From a virus, in the IMG/VR virus record IMGVR_UViG_3300044730_001822, positions 1 through 64,000 of that record: a stretch of 64,000 nucleotides of DNA; one strand, written 5' to 3'. Of this stretch, positions 1-8,117 are shown in pieces. The position numbers and the translations under genes are program-made. The notes under the pieces were generated by a model. The model was given only the letters and a program-made list of their open reading frames with translations, was not told the origin of the DNA and did not search any database. How positions within the stretch are numbered: position 1 is the first letter of the stretch; every line of letters begins with the position of its first letter.

Positions 1-572
1 CGATTAGCACCGAATAAATTCAATCTTGGACCGCCTGCGACACCAAGTCCTTGAATACCAGCTTGCCAACCTGTCTGTGCGCCACCGGCTCCTGCAATTT
101 GTGTGACTATGTTACCTGTGCTGGAATCGTAAGCCGTGGCTTGATATTGAGCGCCGCCCGTTCCTCCATTATAAGCAATAGTAGCAAATGCATTAGCACC
201 AATGATACTGTTACCATTGGTGGTGGCAGTCCACGTTGTAAGATCGGTACTGTATCTTAGATTGCCGGTGCCAGTAGTTCCTGGGGTATTTGCGTAGAAA
301 GCGGCGGTTGCTGTTATTCCGTAATAATATGTTCCGTCGAATACCAAAGGTTGCATCAAAGGTTTGGTTCCAGTAGAACCTTCTCCATCCCAACTGGCTC
401 CATCGGCACTGACATAGATATTGCCATTTTGATCGCCTGTGATAAATCGCGATCCGTCAAACGACACGGTTCTCAGCGTGTTGGCATCCGCAATCGTGAT
501 TACTTGATCAGGCACCGACAGTGGTGCCGTTTCTATGCGCATTTGGTGGATTGTGGTACCGGAAATTATCAT
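1..572 (-). CDS. Adhesin-like beta-propeller protein, 3' end outside window
   Basis: The frame is open from an ATG at 572 down to the left edge, so the C-terminus is missing. The protein starts MIISGTTIHQMRIETAP and has repeated Trp/Gly-rich blades of the type RFITGDQNGNIYVSADGASW, DGTYYYGITA and LRYSTDLTTWT, as in BNR/sialidase-type beta-propellers. It is a paralogue of the next gene and shares 101 identical bases with it. I see no good Shine-Dalgarno. A surface-binding role at the fibre tip or on the virion is inferred from the fold type and from similar short N-termini on other adhesins here. Enzymatic sialidase activity is not supported. Confidence 0.7.
   Translation of the reverse strand, partial: MIISGTTIHQMRIETAPLSVPDQVITIADANTLRTVSFDGSRFITGDQNGNIYVSADGASWDGEGSTGTKPLMQPLVFDGTYYYGITATAAFYANTPGTTGTGNLRYSTDLTTWTATTNGNSIIGANAFATIAYNGGTGGAQYQATAYDSSTGNIVTQIAGAGGAQTGWQAGIQGLGVAGGPRLNLFGAN
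367..467. repeat. 101-bp perfect direct repeat, copy 1
   Basis: Identical, base for base, to 1474-1574. It encodes one propeller blade in both paralogous genes. The flanks diverge quickly, which suggests recent recombination or gene conversion between the two genes. Confidence 0.9.
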
Positions 573-590
573 TTTTTAGTAATAGTTATA

Positions 591-1673
591 TCAATAGCCG
601 TTTCTTATACACACATTGCCATTGGCACCCACAGCAACAAATTTTCCATCGCCATAGGCCAAGCTCCACCAGGCAAGACCGCCGTCTGCGGGTGCGATAT
701 TAGACCAAGTGTTGCCGTTGTTGTCACTGATCCAGATACCGTTGCAAGCAGTTTGAAAGAGGGGTCTAGTCAACATGGCCCAGGTATTGGTAGTATTGGA
801 AAAAGTCAACGACGTTGATAATCCTATTGAGTTGGGCCAGGATACATTTGCACGAGTCCAGGTAATACCGTCAGTGCTGGTTAAAATCACGTTAGCAGCA
901 AGTGCATCATATCCTTGAGGTGTGGCCATGAATATGCCGTTGCCGTAGGCAATGCTGGAATAATACTCGCGAAAGTTGCCTGTAAAAACTACATCACTGC
1001 TGGTAATGACATTGGCATTGGCCTGGGATATAATTTTGGTTCTAAATGTAACGTCAGATCCACCAGCTCCGCTGACATCATCGCATATTGTTACCCAACG
1101 ACCTGCTCCATAGATGTTTTTGCGTGGACCACCTGTGGAATCTCCAAGGTTAATGTCAGTGTAAACACCTTGCCAGGCATTGGCTCCTGCCAGCGTATTG
1201 ATCTGTGTCCGTATCACACTATAACCAGATTGAATGCCCAAGGCCTGATAAGGAATATTTCCCTGGCCTCCATTCCAGGATACTGTAATAAAATTATTGG
1301 CTGCAATATTGCTGTTACCGTTGTCGATGACTGTCCATGTGCTGAGATCAGTGCTGTATCTCGCGTTGCCTAGATCTGTATACCCAGGAAAAGGAGTAGG
1401 ATTAAAAATACCAGCAGCGGTGACAGCATAGTAGTAGGTACCGTCATATGTCAGAGGCTGTGACAAGGGCCGAGTTCCAGTAGAACCTTCTCCATCCCAA
1501 CTGGCTCCATCGGCACTGACATAGATATTGCCATTTTGATCGCCTGTGATAAATCGCGATCCGTCAAACGACACAGTTCTCAATGTAGCGGCGCCATCTA
1601 TGATTAGCGTTTGATCAGGCACCGTGGGGATGATTATCGCAATCTCTTGTAAATTGGTTCCGGAAATGTCCAT
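591..1673 (-). CDS. Adhesin-like beta-propeller protein
   Basis: 360 residues with successive blade-like repeats (VSADGASW, RYSTDLSTWTV, ILTSTDGITWTR, GIWISDNNGNTWSN, YGDGKFVAVGANGN), typical of BNR/YCF48-like propellers. The N-terminus MDISGTNLQEIAI resembles the short starts of other putative adhesins in this window. The start is ATG 1673; an AATAAATA element lies at 1692-1699, about 20 bases upstream. The gene ends 18 bases before its paralogue, so the pair is probably one transcript. Function is inferred: carbohydrate or surface binding as a fibre or head decoration. Similar blades are inserted into the tail sheath gene at 39654-43988. Confidence 0.75.
   Translation of the reverse strand: MDISGTNLQEIAIIIPTVPDQTLIIDGAATLRTVSFDGSRFITGDQNGNIYVSADGASWDGEGSTGTRPLSQPLTYDGTYYYAVTAAGIFNPTPFPGYTDLGNARYSTDLSTWTVIDNGNSNIAANNFITVSWNGGQGNIPYQALGIQSGYSVIRTQINTLAGANAWQGVYTDINLGDSTGGPRKNIYGAGRWVTICDDVSGAGGSDVTFRTKIISQANANVITSSDVVFTGNFREYYSSIAYGNGIFMATPQGYDALAANVILTSTDGITWTRANVSWPNSIGLSTSLTFSNTTNTWAMLTRPLFQTACNGIWISDNNGNTWSNIAPADGGLAWWSLAYGDGKFVAVGANGNVCIRNGY
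1474..1574. repeat. 101-bp perfect direct repeat, copy 2
   Basis: Second copy of the segment at 367-467. The first mismatch comes immediately after the shared ACGACAC. Confidence 0.9.
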
Positions 1674-1691
1674 GTTGTGTTCTTTCAGAGT

Positions 1692-1699
1692 TATTTATT
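1692..1699 (-). promoter_or_regulatory. Possible late promoter (AATAAATA)
   Basis: Reads AATAAATA on the minus strand, one substitution from the T4 late element TATAAATA, and lies 18 bases before the ATG at 1673. Confidence 0.4.
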
Positions 1700-1714
1700 G
1701 CGTAAAACGGCCAT

Positions 1715-1744
1715 AAAAAAACCGCGATCGAAATCGCGGTTTTT
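1715..1744 (-). terminator. Rho-independent terminator
   Basis: Stem ACCGCGAT (721-728) with ATCGCGGT (733-740), a 4-base loop, and A/T tracts on both sides. Read on the minus strand it ends in seven T. It lies just downstream of the 1767-2180 gene and separates it from the adhesin pair. Confidence 0.9.
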
Positions 1745-1766
1745 AGTTTGCTCCTGGGTCGTTGAA

Positions 1767-2180
1767 TTACGAAGCAGCCAGTTTGAAACCAACGTTTGTG
1801 GGTGTACCAACAACTTCGCCTGTGACGTTGGCAGCAGCCAATGCTTGTGCAGCATTGCCAAATGTGCCTGTGTCATACAGTGCTACTGAGAGGAAACCGC
1901 GTGTGTTGCCTGAACCTGCTACTGTGTCTACCTGATAGATAGCAACAGTTGTCAACTGCTGAATGCTCTGCAGAACGTTGCTGACAGCGCCGTTGACGCC
2001 CATGCCGCCTGCAGCATTAGCGCCTGCAACAGCAAACTGCCAAAAGTCCAGTTTAGGACCAGCGGGCTGAACTGTGTTGCCTGAGCCTGTGGAAATGTTG
2101 GTGCTGGAAACAGGACCGTTTTGTACGTCTAGTGCAAATACTGGTTGTGCATCACCATTGGTGCGTGTAAAAATTGCCAT
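1767..2180 (-). CDS. Small virion structural protein (putative)
   Basis: 137 residues, low in charge and rich in Ala/Gly/Thr/Val, starting MAIFTRTNGDAQPVFALDVQ. I do not recognise a defined family. Composition resembles the small structural proteins at 59489-59980 and 60079-60360. ATG 2180 is preceded by AAGGAG at good spacing, by a late promoter at 2222-2228, and the gene is closed by the terminator at 1715-1744, so it is a monocistronic, probably highly expressed late gene. A minor capsid or decoration role is an inference. Confidence 0.7.
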   Translation of the reverse strand: MAIFTRTNGDAQPVFALDVQNGPVSSTNISTGSGNTVQPAGPKLDFWQFAVAGANAAGGMGVNGAVSNVLQSIQQLTTVAIYQVDTVAGSGNTRGFLSVALYDTGTFGNAAQALAAANVTGEVVGTPTNVGFKLAAS

Positions 2181-2221
2181 GATAAATCTCCTTGAGTATG
2201 TGACCTTTTTGGGTCTGCAAG

Positions 2222-2228
2222 TATTTAG
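2222..2228 (-). promoter_or_regulatory. Late promoter CTAAATA
   Basis: GCTAAATAC on the minus strand, about 40 bases before ATG 2180. It matches the late motif described for T4-like cyanophages. Confidence 0.75.
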
Positions 2229-2255
2229 CTATCAGGAGAAAAAATGGTGTTTTGG

Positions 2256-3053
2256 TTAGGCCAAACGGCCCATCATGGTGCGATACCAGCCAGGCGTGCC
2301 TTCTTGGATGGCCGGTAACTCTATGCCCTTGGGCTCTAGGTCAGCACGGGCCTGGGCGAGTTTTGCATCACGTTTGGGATCGTTTTGCAGTGCTGTTACC
2401 ACTGCTTCTACACCTGAGAGATCTTTGGGCGTGGCGCCAGGATACAATATCAATTCTGCTATTTCTCCAGGGTCAGTTGTGATCATTTCGCCTGTGGCAC
2501 GATCTTTCAAGCCATACTGTCCAGACCAAGTATAGCCTTGCGGATATTTCTTGTTGGCGCTGGCCTTGCCCAGGCTGTTGAGTATGATGTGCTTGACAGC
2601 ATCTTTGTACTGTGTGTCAGCGGCAGCACGTTTGGCAAATCTTGCCCATTCAATATTGGGTTCAAACATAAAGTCTACCTGCACAAATCCCAACTGCGGC
2701 TTGCCGGCCACAGGAGCCATGAAACTCATGGTTTCATATTCGGTGGGTTTTTTATCTTTGGTGTTACCACCTGCTATCACTAGATCGGGATCCATTTCCT
2801 GGCTCACTGCCCAGTTTTTTAGTATGCCGTAGAGTCGGGATTTGGGTGTTTGAGTTTTATCCACGGCTAGATCTATATCACCAGACTCGGCACGCAGACC
2901 CGTGCTGCCCAGCATATTGTCCAACAAGGGTAATCCTGTGAGTTGTTCCAACCAAAGCACTGTGGGCTTGACATCAGTCTGCTTTATGGTCTTGGTCAAG
3001 ACTTCGCCAGTCTTGGGATTTTTGAATTGGTTGCCGCCTTCTGCGAGAATCAT
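2256..3053 (-). CDS. Nucleotidyltransferase-fold protein
   Basis: 265 residues. GSTGLRAESGDIDLAV (about 49-64) fits the pol-beta-type nucleotidyltransferase pattern GS-x(8)-DxD, and VQVDFMF supplies a third acidic residue, so the metal-binding triad looks complete. Substrate is unknown; nucleotidyl transfer to a protein, RNA or small molecule are all possible. The start ATG 3053 overlaps the stop of the upstream gene (ATGA), implying translational coupling with the head-targeted protein 3050-3847. The N-terminus MILAEGG contains LAE, which fits the gp21 cleavage rule, but it is too short to be called a targeting peptide. Confidence 0.7.
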   Translation of the reverse strand: MILAEGGNQFKNPKTGEVLTKTIKQTDVKPTVLWLEQLTGLPLLDNMLGSTGLRAESGDIDLAVDKTQTPKSRLYGILKNWAVSQEMDPDLVIAGGNTKDKKPTEYETMSFMAPVAGKPQLGFVQVDFMFEPNIEWARFAKRAAADTQYKDAVKHIILNSLGKASANKKYPQGYTWSGQYGLKDRATGEMITTDPGEIAELILYPGATPKDLSGVEAVVTALQNDPKRDAKLAQARADLEPKGIELPAIQEGTPGWYRTMMGRLA

Positions 3054-3847
3054 AGGCGTTGTAATGCTTGATTTAAAAATGCTTGCCAGGTCTGTGGCAC
3101 CGGTTTATCTCTGGCATCCAGCCACTGTCCTTGATCGGTAAGACTAAACACATTTTTACGATAACTGGCCAACGTAGGAGCATTGCCAGTAGCAGGTTTG
3201 ATATACAGGCCTTGACCAGCATCTATCCAACCACTTGATTGCTGAGCATCTGCCTGTGGCTGTGCTGCCTGTGGCTGTGCTGCTTGCGGTTGTGCTGCTT
3301 GCGGTTGTGCAGATTGTGCTGTCTGCGGCTGTTGTCCAGCCGGTTGTTGTCCGTTGGGACCAACCATTTGTTTAATTGCACCAAGCATTTTTTCTTGCCC
3401 GGGATCAAAACCCAATCCTTTAAAAGAACTAAATCTATTCCGGCTCTGTGGATCTTCTCTTGATCCAACAGCCTGTGTTCCCAGATCTTGGAACAGTTTT
3501 CTAACCTGACCTGCACTGTTGCGCATCTGCGAGATTTTATTGATCACCGCTTCGATACGCTGTTTTGACCCAGCATCATATCGATCTAGATCGTACTTCA
3601 ACATGGTATTTTCAACAAAATCTCTTAGATAATCTGCATAAGTTTCAGGAGGAATATCGTTGGCGCTTCTTACACCTAGACTGCGTGTGATCTGTGGCAC
3701 ACGATTGATCCATTGTTTCCAAGCAGCATCTGACAGCGTTTTGGTATCTGCCTGGCTGCGGCGATTGGCCATAAACTGTTGAACCCCGGCCGGCATCATA
3801 CGACTTAACAATCCAGCTTCGCTGATATATATTTCTTTAATTTTCAT
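3050..3847 (-). CDS. Putative head-targeted protein with QAAQP repeats
   Basis: 265 residues. The N-terminus MKIKEIYISEAG resembles the T4 capsid targeting sequence, with ISE as a potential gp21 cleavage site. A helical region follows, then a Gln/Ala/Pro linker made of four QAAQP-type units (about 185-205), then a C-terminal domain with SGWIDAGQGLYIKPATG. No enzyme motif was recognised. It overlaps the upstream 81-residue gene by 11 bases and its stop overlaps the nucleotidyltransferase start. Packaging into the head is inferred from the N-terminus only. Confidence 0.65.
   Translation of the reverse strand: MKIKEIYISEAGLLSRMMPAGVQQFMANRRSQADTKTLSDAAWKQWINRVPQITRSLGVRSANDIPPETYADYLRDFVENTMLKYDLDRYDAGSKQRIEAVINKISQMRNSAGQVRKLFQDLGTQAVGSREDPQSRNRFSSFKGLGFDPGQEKMLGAIKQMVGPNGQQPAGQQPQTAQSAQPQAAQPQAAQPQAAQPQADAQQSSGWIDAGQGLYIKPATGNAPTLASYRKNVFSLTDQGQWLDARDKPVPQTWQAFLNQALQRL
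3251..3310. repeat. 15-bp tandem repeat, four units
   Basis: Four near-identical 15-base units inside the 3050-3847 gene encode the QAAQP linker. Such arrays change copy number by slippage. Confidence 0.75.
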
Positions 3848-4082
3848 CTTGGCGCCTTATGGTTCTGCGGAAACGCTCGGGATCGCGGGTTCGGATGGCA
3901 TTGAGCAATTTGCGCTGTAGATTTTCCGCAGTTTCTGTGTCATAGGTACGATCTATCATTTCCAATAGATGTATGGCACTGTTGATGATGTTGCTGGCGC
4001 GGCTCTCCACAATATGGTGGCGATCGCGCTCCTGATACATTTCATCTAGTTCTTCTAATAAACTGCGAGTCTTGCGTTGCAT
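3837..4082 (-). CDS. Conserved-looking small basic/acidic helical protein
   Basis: 81 residues, highly charged and predicted helical (MQRKTRSLLEELDEMYQERD at the start, RTRDPERFRRTIRRQDEN at the end). No family recognised. ATG 4082 follows a CTAAATA late promoter at 4103-4109, and the gene overlaps the next one by 11 bases, so it heads a three-gene late operon with the head-targeted protein and the nucleotidyltransferase. Confidence 0.7.
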   Translation of the reverse strand: MQRKTRSLLEELDEMYQERDRHHIVESRASNIINSAIHLLEMIDRTYDTETAENLQRKLLNAIRTRDPERFRRTIRRQDEN

Positions 4083-4102
4083 AATTGGTTCCAGCGATGT
4101 AA

Positions 4103-4109
4103 TATTTAG
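4103..4109 (-). promoter_or_regulatory. Late promoter CTAAATA
   Basis: GCTAAATAT on the minus strand, 20 bases upstream of ATG 4082. Confidence 0.7.
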
Positions 4110-4116
4110 CGACCCG

Positions 4117-5526
4117 TTAGTTTTTATTTTGTTTAATTGCCCCTAACATGGCCTTTAATTTGGTGCTTTGCACGTCGGCTGTGACCTTGGGCACGTCGTC
4201 AGAATCTGTGTTTGAAGTCAATACCTTGCTGGTGCCTTTGATGCTGTCCAGGATATTCACCGTGGGTTTGCGGAATGAGTTGGCATCTTCTTGCTCACCG
4301 CAGTCGCGTATGCGCAGGGTTTCTATGTTGAATTCCAAATCAATTTTGGAACCCACGCCCGAACTGGAACGGGTTTTCATTAACTGTATCTGATATCTGC
4401 CTTTTTCTCGCATGCTTCTGCTGGTAAAGATACCAAACACATTGTCTGCAGTGTTGATCTTGGAAATACCCCCAGAAATGTGACTGTGATCAAATTCAAT
4501 TTCTTCCACTGCTGAACGATTCAACTGCGATGCTGTGACAAACAGCACATTTAATTCTCTGGCCAGATTACGCAATTCTTCTGACACATATTTGTCCTTT
4601 ACAAACAGATCATTGGGCGATACCTTGGCTGATACTGGCATCAGCAAATCCAAATAATCCACACACATGAAATCTATTTTGACACCGCGTTCAATTTCAA
4701 GATTTTTTACATAGGCCCGTATGTCGTTCACTGTGCTCTGCGCCGGCATATACTTGATCATGAAATTACCAGACTTTTTCTGCAGCAGGCCCAGTTTCAA
4801 TTCCACATCATCGATGTTGCGGAAGATCTCTTTGCTGGCTATGTCAGTCATCATGGAATCCAGTCGCATGGAGCACAGACCTTCTGACAGTTCCAGCGTG
4901 ATGTATACACCACTGAGTCCGGCCATGACCCAGTTGGCTGCTAGATTCTGCATGAACAGACTTTTGCCCGACCCTGATCCTCCAGCAAAGATCTGCAGTT
5001 CTCCGCGATTGAATCCACCGTAGAGTTTGCTGTCAAGCACAGGCCAGCCTGTGCTGAGTTGGCCGTTGTTGCTCTTGATGGCCATGAGTCGTTCACGCAC
5101 ATTGTGGAAATAGTCTGTGCCCAGTTCACGTGCTAGGCACACATTGATGGCGTCTTTGATGATCTTTTCCACAGGACCAAAGTTGCCCTTTTCCAGCATA
5201 TCTGCTGACTTCAATATGGCACGCTCTAGTTCTCTGTGCTGTGTGAACTTTTCAAATTCAGCCAAGAACCACTCTTGGGTCACAGTGGGCCTGGGTTCAA
5301 GATCTACTGAAGTCTTGGCTCTCACACTGTCCCTGTCGGGCACCACTTTGTATTTGTCAGCGTGTTCTTTGATGAATGCGGCTGCATCGCGTAGTCTGCG
5401 ATCAAAGTTTTCAGGGTTGAAAATGTTCTGCACACGAGCAAAGCACTCGTGGTCCTGCACAGCCATCTCTAAAAAAAGACGCTGCATATCAATGGTGAAT
5501 TCAATTACTGCTGATTCGTTTTTCAA
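4117..5526 (-). CDS. 41: Replicative DNA helicase, gp41 (DnaB family)
   Basis: 469 residues; the hexameric 5'-3' helicase of the phage replisome, working with primase gp61. An N-terminal helical domain is followed by a RecA-like core with Walker A GGSGSGKS (182-189), a Walker B-like FMCVDYLDLL, and the region ASQLNRSAVE typical of DnaB-type motif 3. The C-terminal tail is Asp/Ser/Thr-rich. The frame opens with TTG at 5526, preceded by GAGGAG at good spacing; no ATG lies near, so an unusual TTG start is preferred. The start lies 26 bases inside the gp61 gene, coupling the two. Confidence 0.9.
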   Translation of the reverse strand: MKNESAVIEFTIDMQRLFLEMAVQDHECFARVQNIFNPENFDRRLRDAAAFIKEHADKYKVVPDRDSVRAKTSVDLEPRPTVTQEWFLAEFEKFTQHRELERAILKSADMLEKGNFGPVEKIIKDAINVCLARELGTDYFHNVRERLMAIKSNNGQLSTGWPVLDSKLYGGFNRGELQIFAGGSGSGKSLFMQNLAANWVMAGLSGVYITLELSEGLCSMRLDSMMTDIASKEIFRNIDDVELKLGLLQKKSGNFMIKYMPAQSTVNDIRAYVKNLEIERGVKIDFMCVDYLDLLMPVSAKVSPNDLFVKDKYVSEELRNLARELNVLFVTASQLNRSAVEEIEFDHSHISGGISKINTADNVFGIFTSRSMREKGRYQIQLMKTRSSSGVGSKIDLEFNIETLRIRDCGEQEDANSFRKPTVNILDSIKGTSKVLTSNTDSDDVPKVTADVQSTKLKAMLGAIKQNKN

Positions 5527-6478
5527 TTTCTCTTCTCCTCAATTCGATTTTCAAACGACTGCGTTCTCGGCTGCGGAGTATAGAAACAAGGGTGGCGAGT
5601 CTGCCATGGCGGCATACAGCATCATTCACATCCTTGATGCTGGTGTCCCAAAGTGGCATACTGACTGTGAACCCTTGCTCCGCAGCACGTTCCGCAAGTT
5701 TCAAGCCAGCACTGTCTTGGTCTGGAATAATAATTATGTCTTTGTCAAGACTTTTAAGCATAGCTATTTGATCTTCGTTGAGATCATTGTGCATCAAGGC
5801 CACACCGCCGATGCTGAGCGCATCAAAGATGCCTTCGCACGCAATGACCACTTGATCTTGGGGCTGGACCGCATCTAGATTGAACACATAGCCTGGTTGC
5901 TGATTGCTGATGTACTTGGGCCGGCGATCGTCCAAGTATCTTGAAGTATGGCCCACTATGTGATCACGATATCTAAAAGGCACTATGATCCTGAAGGCTT
6001 CTCTGCCCTGTGCTTCAGGCGTGATCCATATGTCATCAATGTCAATGCCACGCGATTCACAGTAGAGTCTATAGGGCTCGTGGTCAGGATCCACAGGATC
6101 TATTTCCACTGCCAGTTCCGGCAGGCTCTGTTCTTCAAACTCAGGTAGCGGACGGCTACGGCGTTCCTGTGCGATTATGTCCTGTATGTCCCGCAGTTTG
6201 AGACTTTCCAACTGCTCACGTTTGATCTCTTCATCGGAGTATCCGGCCCAGGTCAGCAGGCGTTTGAGATTGTAACTAAAGGTCCTGCCCGGAGTGTAAG
6301 TGGTCTTGAAGCCGCAGTTGAAACAGTGATAGGTCCAGCCTGTGTCGTGTTCGATCACGCCACCGCGCCCCCGGCGATCGGGCTTGCCTTCGGTGTGCTC
6401 ACAGCAGATGGCATTGAAACTGCGCCAGCCGGACGCTGTGCGTTTTACTCTATTGATGCGGCCAAGTATATCTAGCAT
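5501..6478 (-). CDS. 61: DNA primase, gp61 (DnaG-like)
   Basis: 325 residues. An N-terminal zinc-binding region has a Cys/His group near ICCEH and a CFNC pair (about 53-56). A TOPRIM core follows, with VVIACEGIFDALSIGG carrying the catalytic Glu and IIIPDQDSAG carrying the paired Asp residues. This is the architecture of phage primases that lay RNA primers for lagging-strand synthesis. The gene overlaps gp41. The ATG at 6478 lies in a small hairpin (6477-6496), and no clear Shine-Dalgarno is visible. Confidence 0.9.
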   Translation of the reverse strand: MLDILGRINRVKRTASGWRSFNAICCEHTEGKPDRRGRGGVIEHDTGWTYHCFNCGFKTTYTPGRTFSYNLKRLLTWAGYSDEEIKREQLESLKLRDIQDIIAQERRSRPLPEFEEQSLPELAVEIDPVDPDHEPYRLYCESRGIDIDDIWITPEAQGREAFRIIVPFRYRDHIVGHTSRYLDDRRPKYISNQQPGYVFNLDAVQPQDQVVIACEGIFDALSIGGVALMHNDLNEDQIAMLKSLDKDIIIIPDQDSAGLKLAERAAEQGFTVSMPLWDTSIKDVNDAVCRHGRLATLVSILRSRERSRLKIELRRREIEKRISSN

Positions 6479-6496
6479 CCTGTTATTTTACAGGAT
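6477..6496. promoter_or_regulatory. Hairpin covering the gp61 start codon
   Basis: ATCCTGT (477-483) pairs with ACAGGAT (490-496) around a 6-base loop. The arm at 477-483 includes two bases of the gp61 start codon. A translational effect is an inference. Confidence 0.5.
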
Positions 6497-6509
6497 AAAA
6501 TGGTGAGTG

Positions 6510-8102
6510 TCAATCTCTGTAGAGTACTTGGGTTACCGAGTTGCCATAGATATTGGCAGCCACATTGGCATAGTAGGCCACATTTATGGGCACTGGTGGC
6601 AGTGCGAAACGGATGCGCACATAAGGATGATAGCCTTCGGCATTGAAATACTCTTTGCCATATTTGTTGTCGTAGTACTGCACATTGCCAATCTGATACC
6701 AATACACTGGCTGGCCATCATTTTCGTTGTTGGTAGGTTCCCAGGATCCCTGTAGTTGTACCACACCTGAGTAGTTGCGGAAGTCCACTTGGAAAGTGCT
6801 CTGTGGTGAACCGTTGCTTTGTATGATGCTGGTCCAGGCCACGGGACGATTCACACCATCAATGGCAGCGGTATTACCAGTGTTGGTCACAGGTATGGTG
6901 ATGTCTTCGCTGGCGGTAAATCTGGGAAACACTGAATCAACAATGTCCACTGAACCACGAGCAGTGGCTGCATCATCCACATAACCTGCTAGATACAGCG
7001 CATCGCCGCCCACTGTGGCCACTGCTGTGCCTTGTGACACAGTGTTGATGTTGCCGCCACCGGTGAGTTCAATGATGGGTGGCACCACATAGTTCTGTCC
7101 ACCGTTGCGTATGGTTATCACATCCAGTCTATTGGTTAGATTGCAAGTGGCCTGTGCTTGGCTGGTGGCACCACCACCGGTAACAGTGATAGCCGGTGCT
7201 CCGGTATAGCCACGACCAGCATTGGCCACTGTGATGCCTGTGAGCCTGCCTGCAAGATATGCCACTGCTGTGGCTGCAGTTTCAATATTGGCTGCACCTG
7301 GATTAAATGTCACAGTGGGTGGTGCATCATAAATGCCGGCATCCACTATGTTGATCTCTACTATGCTGTTGCCTGCGAATGTGATGGTGGCATTGGCTGT
7401 GTTGGCTGCTTGCAGGGCAGCGTTGGCGCCCAGACCTGGGCTGAACGTCACAGCAGTGTTGGCATCATCGGGATCATAGCCATCGCCCACATTGGTTATT
7501 TCCACCGATTCAACACCGTAGGTGATCTGTGCCAGGCCCAGGGCATTAAAACCTCCGCCCCCAGCGAATGTTACATTGGGAGTATGCGTGTATCCTGCTC
7601 CTGCATCCAATATCACGCACTGGTCTACTGCGCTAGTGATAGTGGCTGCTAGGCTAGCTCCGGTACCGGTGCCGTATACTGACACCGTGGGAGCCGAAGT
7701 ATAACCACGGCCACGGTCGGTGATACGCACTGATTTTATGATGCTGTTGCTGGCACGCTCTATGCTCCAGCTAGCGGGCTGTGCAGGAATAGCCACGGAT
7801 TCTGCAGCAGTGATTATGGCCCTGCAGGTACCCAAGCGGCTGTTGATGTTTTCCATCTGCTTGGCCAAGAGCAAATTCTCACCGTCGTTGGATATCAATC
7901 GCAGAGTAAAACTAAACAAGCTGATGTCCACTGGCTTTTGTTCTTGGTTAAGAAACTGAAAACTCAGGACGTTGTCTACACCTTTGTTGATGATAAGTTT
8001 CTTACTAAACACTGGACTCCACCTGTACGTTGTATTTAACTCTGTGTCAACAAGAAGAACGATGGATTTTTGGTCCACTAAATATGCTGAACTTGAGTAC
8101 AT
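6510..8102 (-). CDS. Virion structural protein with six GxGYxxxPTV repeats
   Basis: 530 residues. The N-terminal domain (about 1-110) contains LLVDTELNTTYRWSPVFSKK. The middle (about 125-350) has at least six repeats built around GRGYTSAPTVSVYGTG, GAGYTHTPNVTFAGGG, GRGYTGAPAITVTGGG and GQNYVVPPIIELTGGG, a beta-rich pattern seen in fibres and adhesins. The C-terminal domain is Tyr/Asn-rich. A CATAAATA element at 8110-8117 sits only 7 bases before ATG 8102. It is probably a tail or baseplate-associated protein; exact location unknown. Confidence 0.7.
   Translation of the reverse strand: MYSSSAYLVDQKSIVLLVDTELNTTYRWSPVFSKKLIINKGVDNVLSFQFLNQEQKPVDISLFSFTLRLISNDGENLLLAKQMENINSRLGTCRAIITAAESVAIPAQPASWSIERASNSIIKSVRITDRGRGYTSAPTVSVYGTGTGASLAATITSAVDQCVILDAGAGYTHTPNVTFAGGGGFNALGLAQITYGVESVEITNVGDGYDPDDANTAVTFSPGLGANAALQAANTANATITFAGNSIVEINIVDAGIYDAPPTVTFNPGAANIETAATAVAYLAGRLTGITVANAGRGYTGAPAITVTGGGATSQAQATCNLTNRLDVITIRNGGQNYVVPPIIELTGGGNINTVSQGTAVATVGGDALYLAGYVDDAATARGSVDIVDSVFPRFTASEDITIPVTNTGNTAAIDGVNRPVAWTSIIQSNGSPQSTFQVDFRNYSGVVQLQGSWEPTNNENDGQPVYWYQIGNVQYYDNKYGKEYFNAEGYHPYVRIRFALPPVPINVAYYANVAANIYGNSVTQVLYRD
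8078..8084 (+). promoter_or_regulatory. Late promoter CTAAATA
   Basis: ACTAAATATG on the plus strand, 30 bases upstream of ATG 8115 and inside the 5' end of the divergent gene. Confidence 0.6.
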
Positions 8103-8109
8103 AGTTATA

Positions 8110-8117
8110 TATTTATG
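8110..8117 (-). promoter_or_regulatory. Late promoter-like CATAAATA
   Basis: Near-match to T4 TATAAATA, 7 bases before ATG 8102. Transcription would start at or next to the start codon. Confidence 0.5.

Noticed and set aside
591-1673. Sialidase activity for the propeller proteins
   Set aside because: Only blade repeats are visible; no arginine triad or catalytic residues could be identified.
3251-3310. 15-bp repeats as iterons or an origin
   Set aside because: They are in frame, encode a QAAQP linker, and nothing else suggests an origin.
5117-5878. 253-residue plus-strand open frame
   Set aside because: Lies opposite the strongly supported gp41 and gp61 genes; low-complexity Ser-rich translation and no ribosome site. 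A shadow frame.
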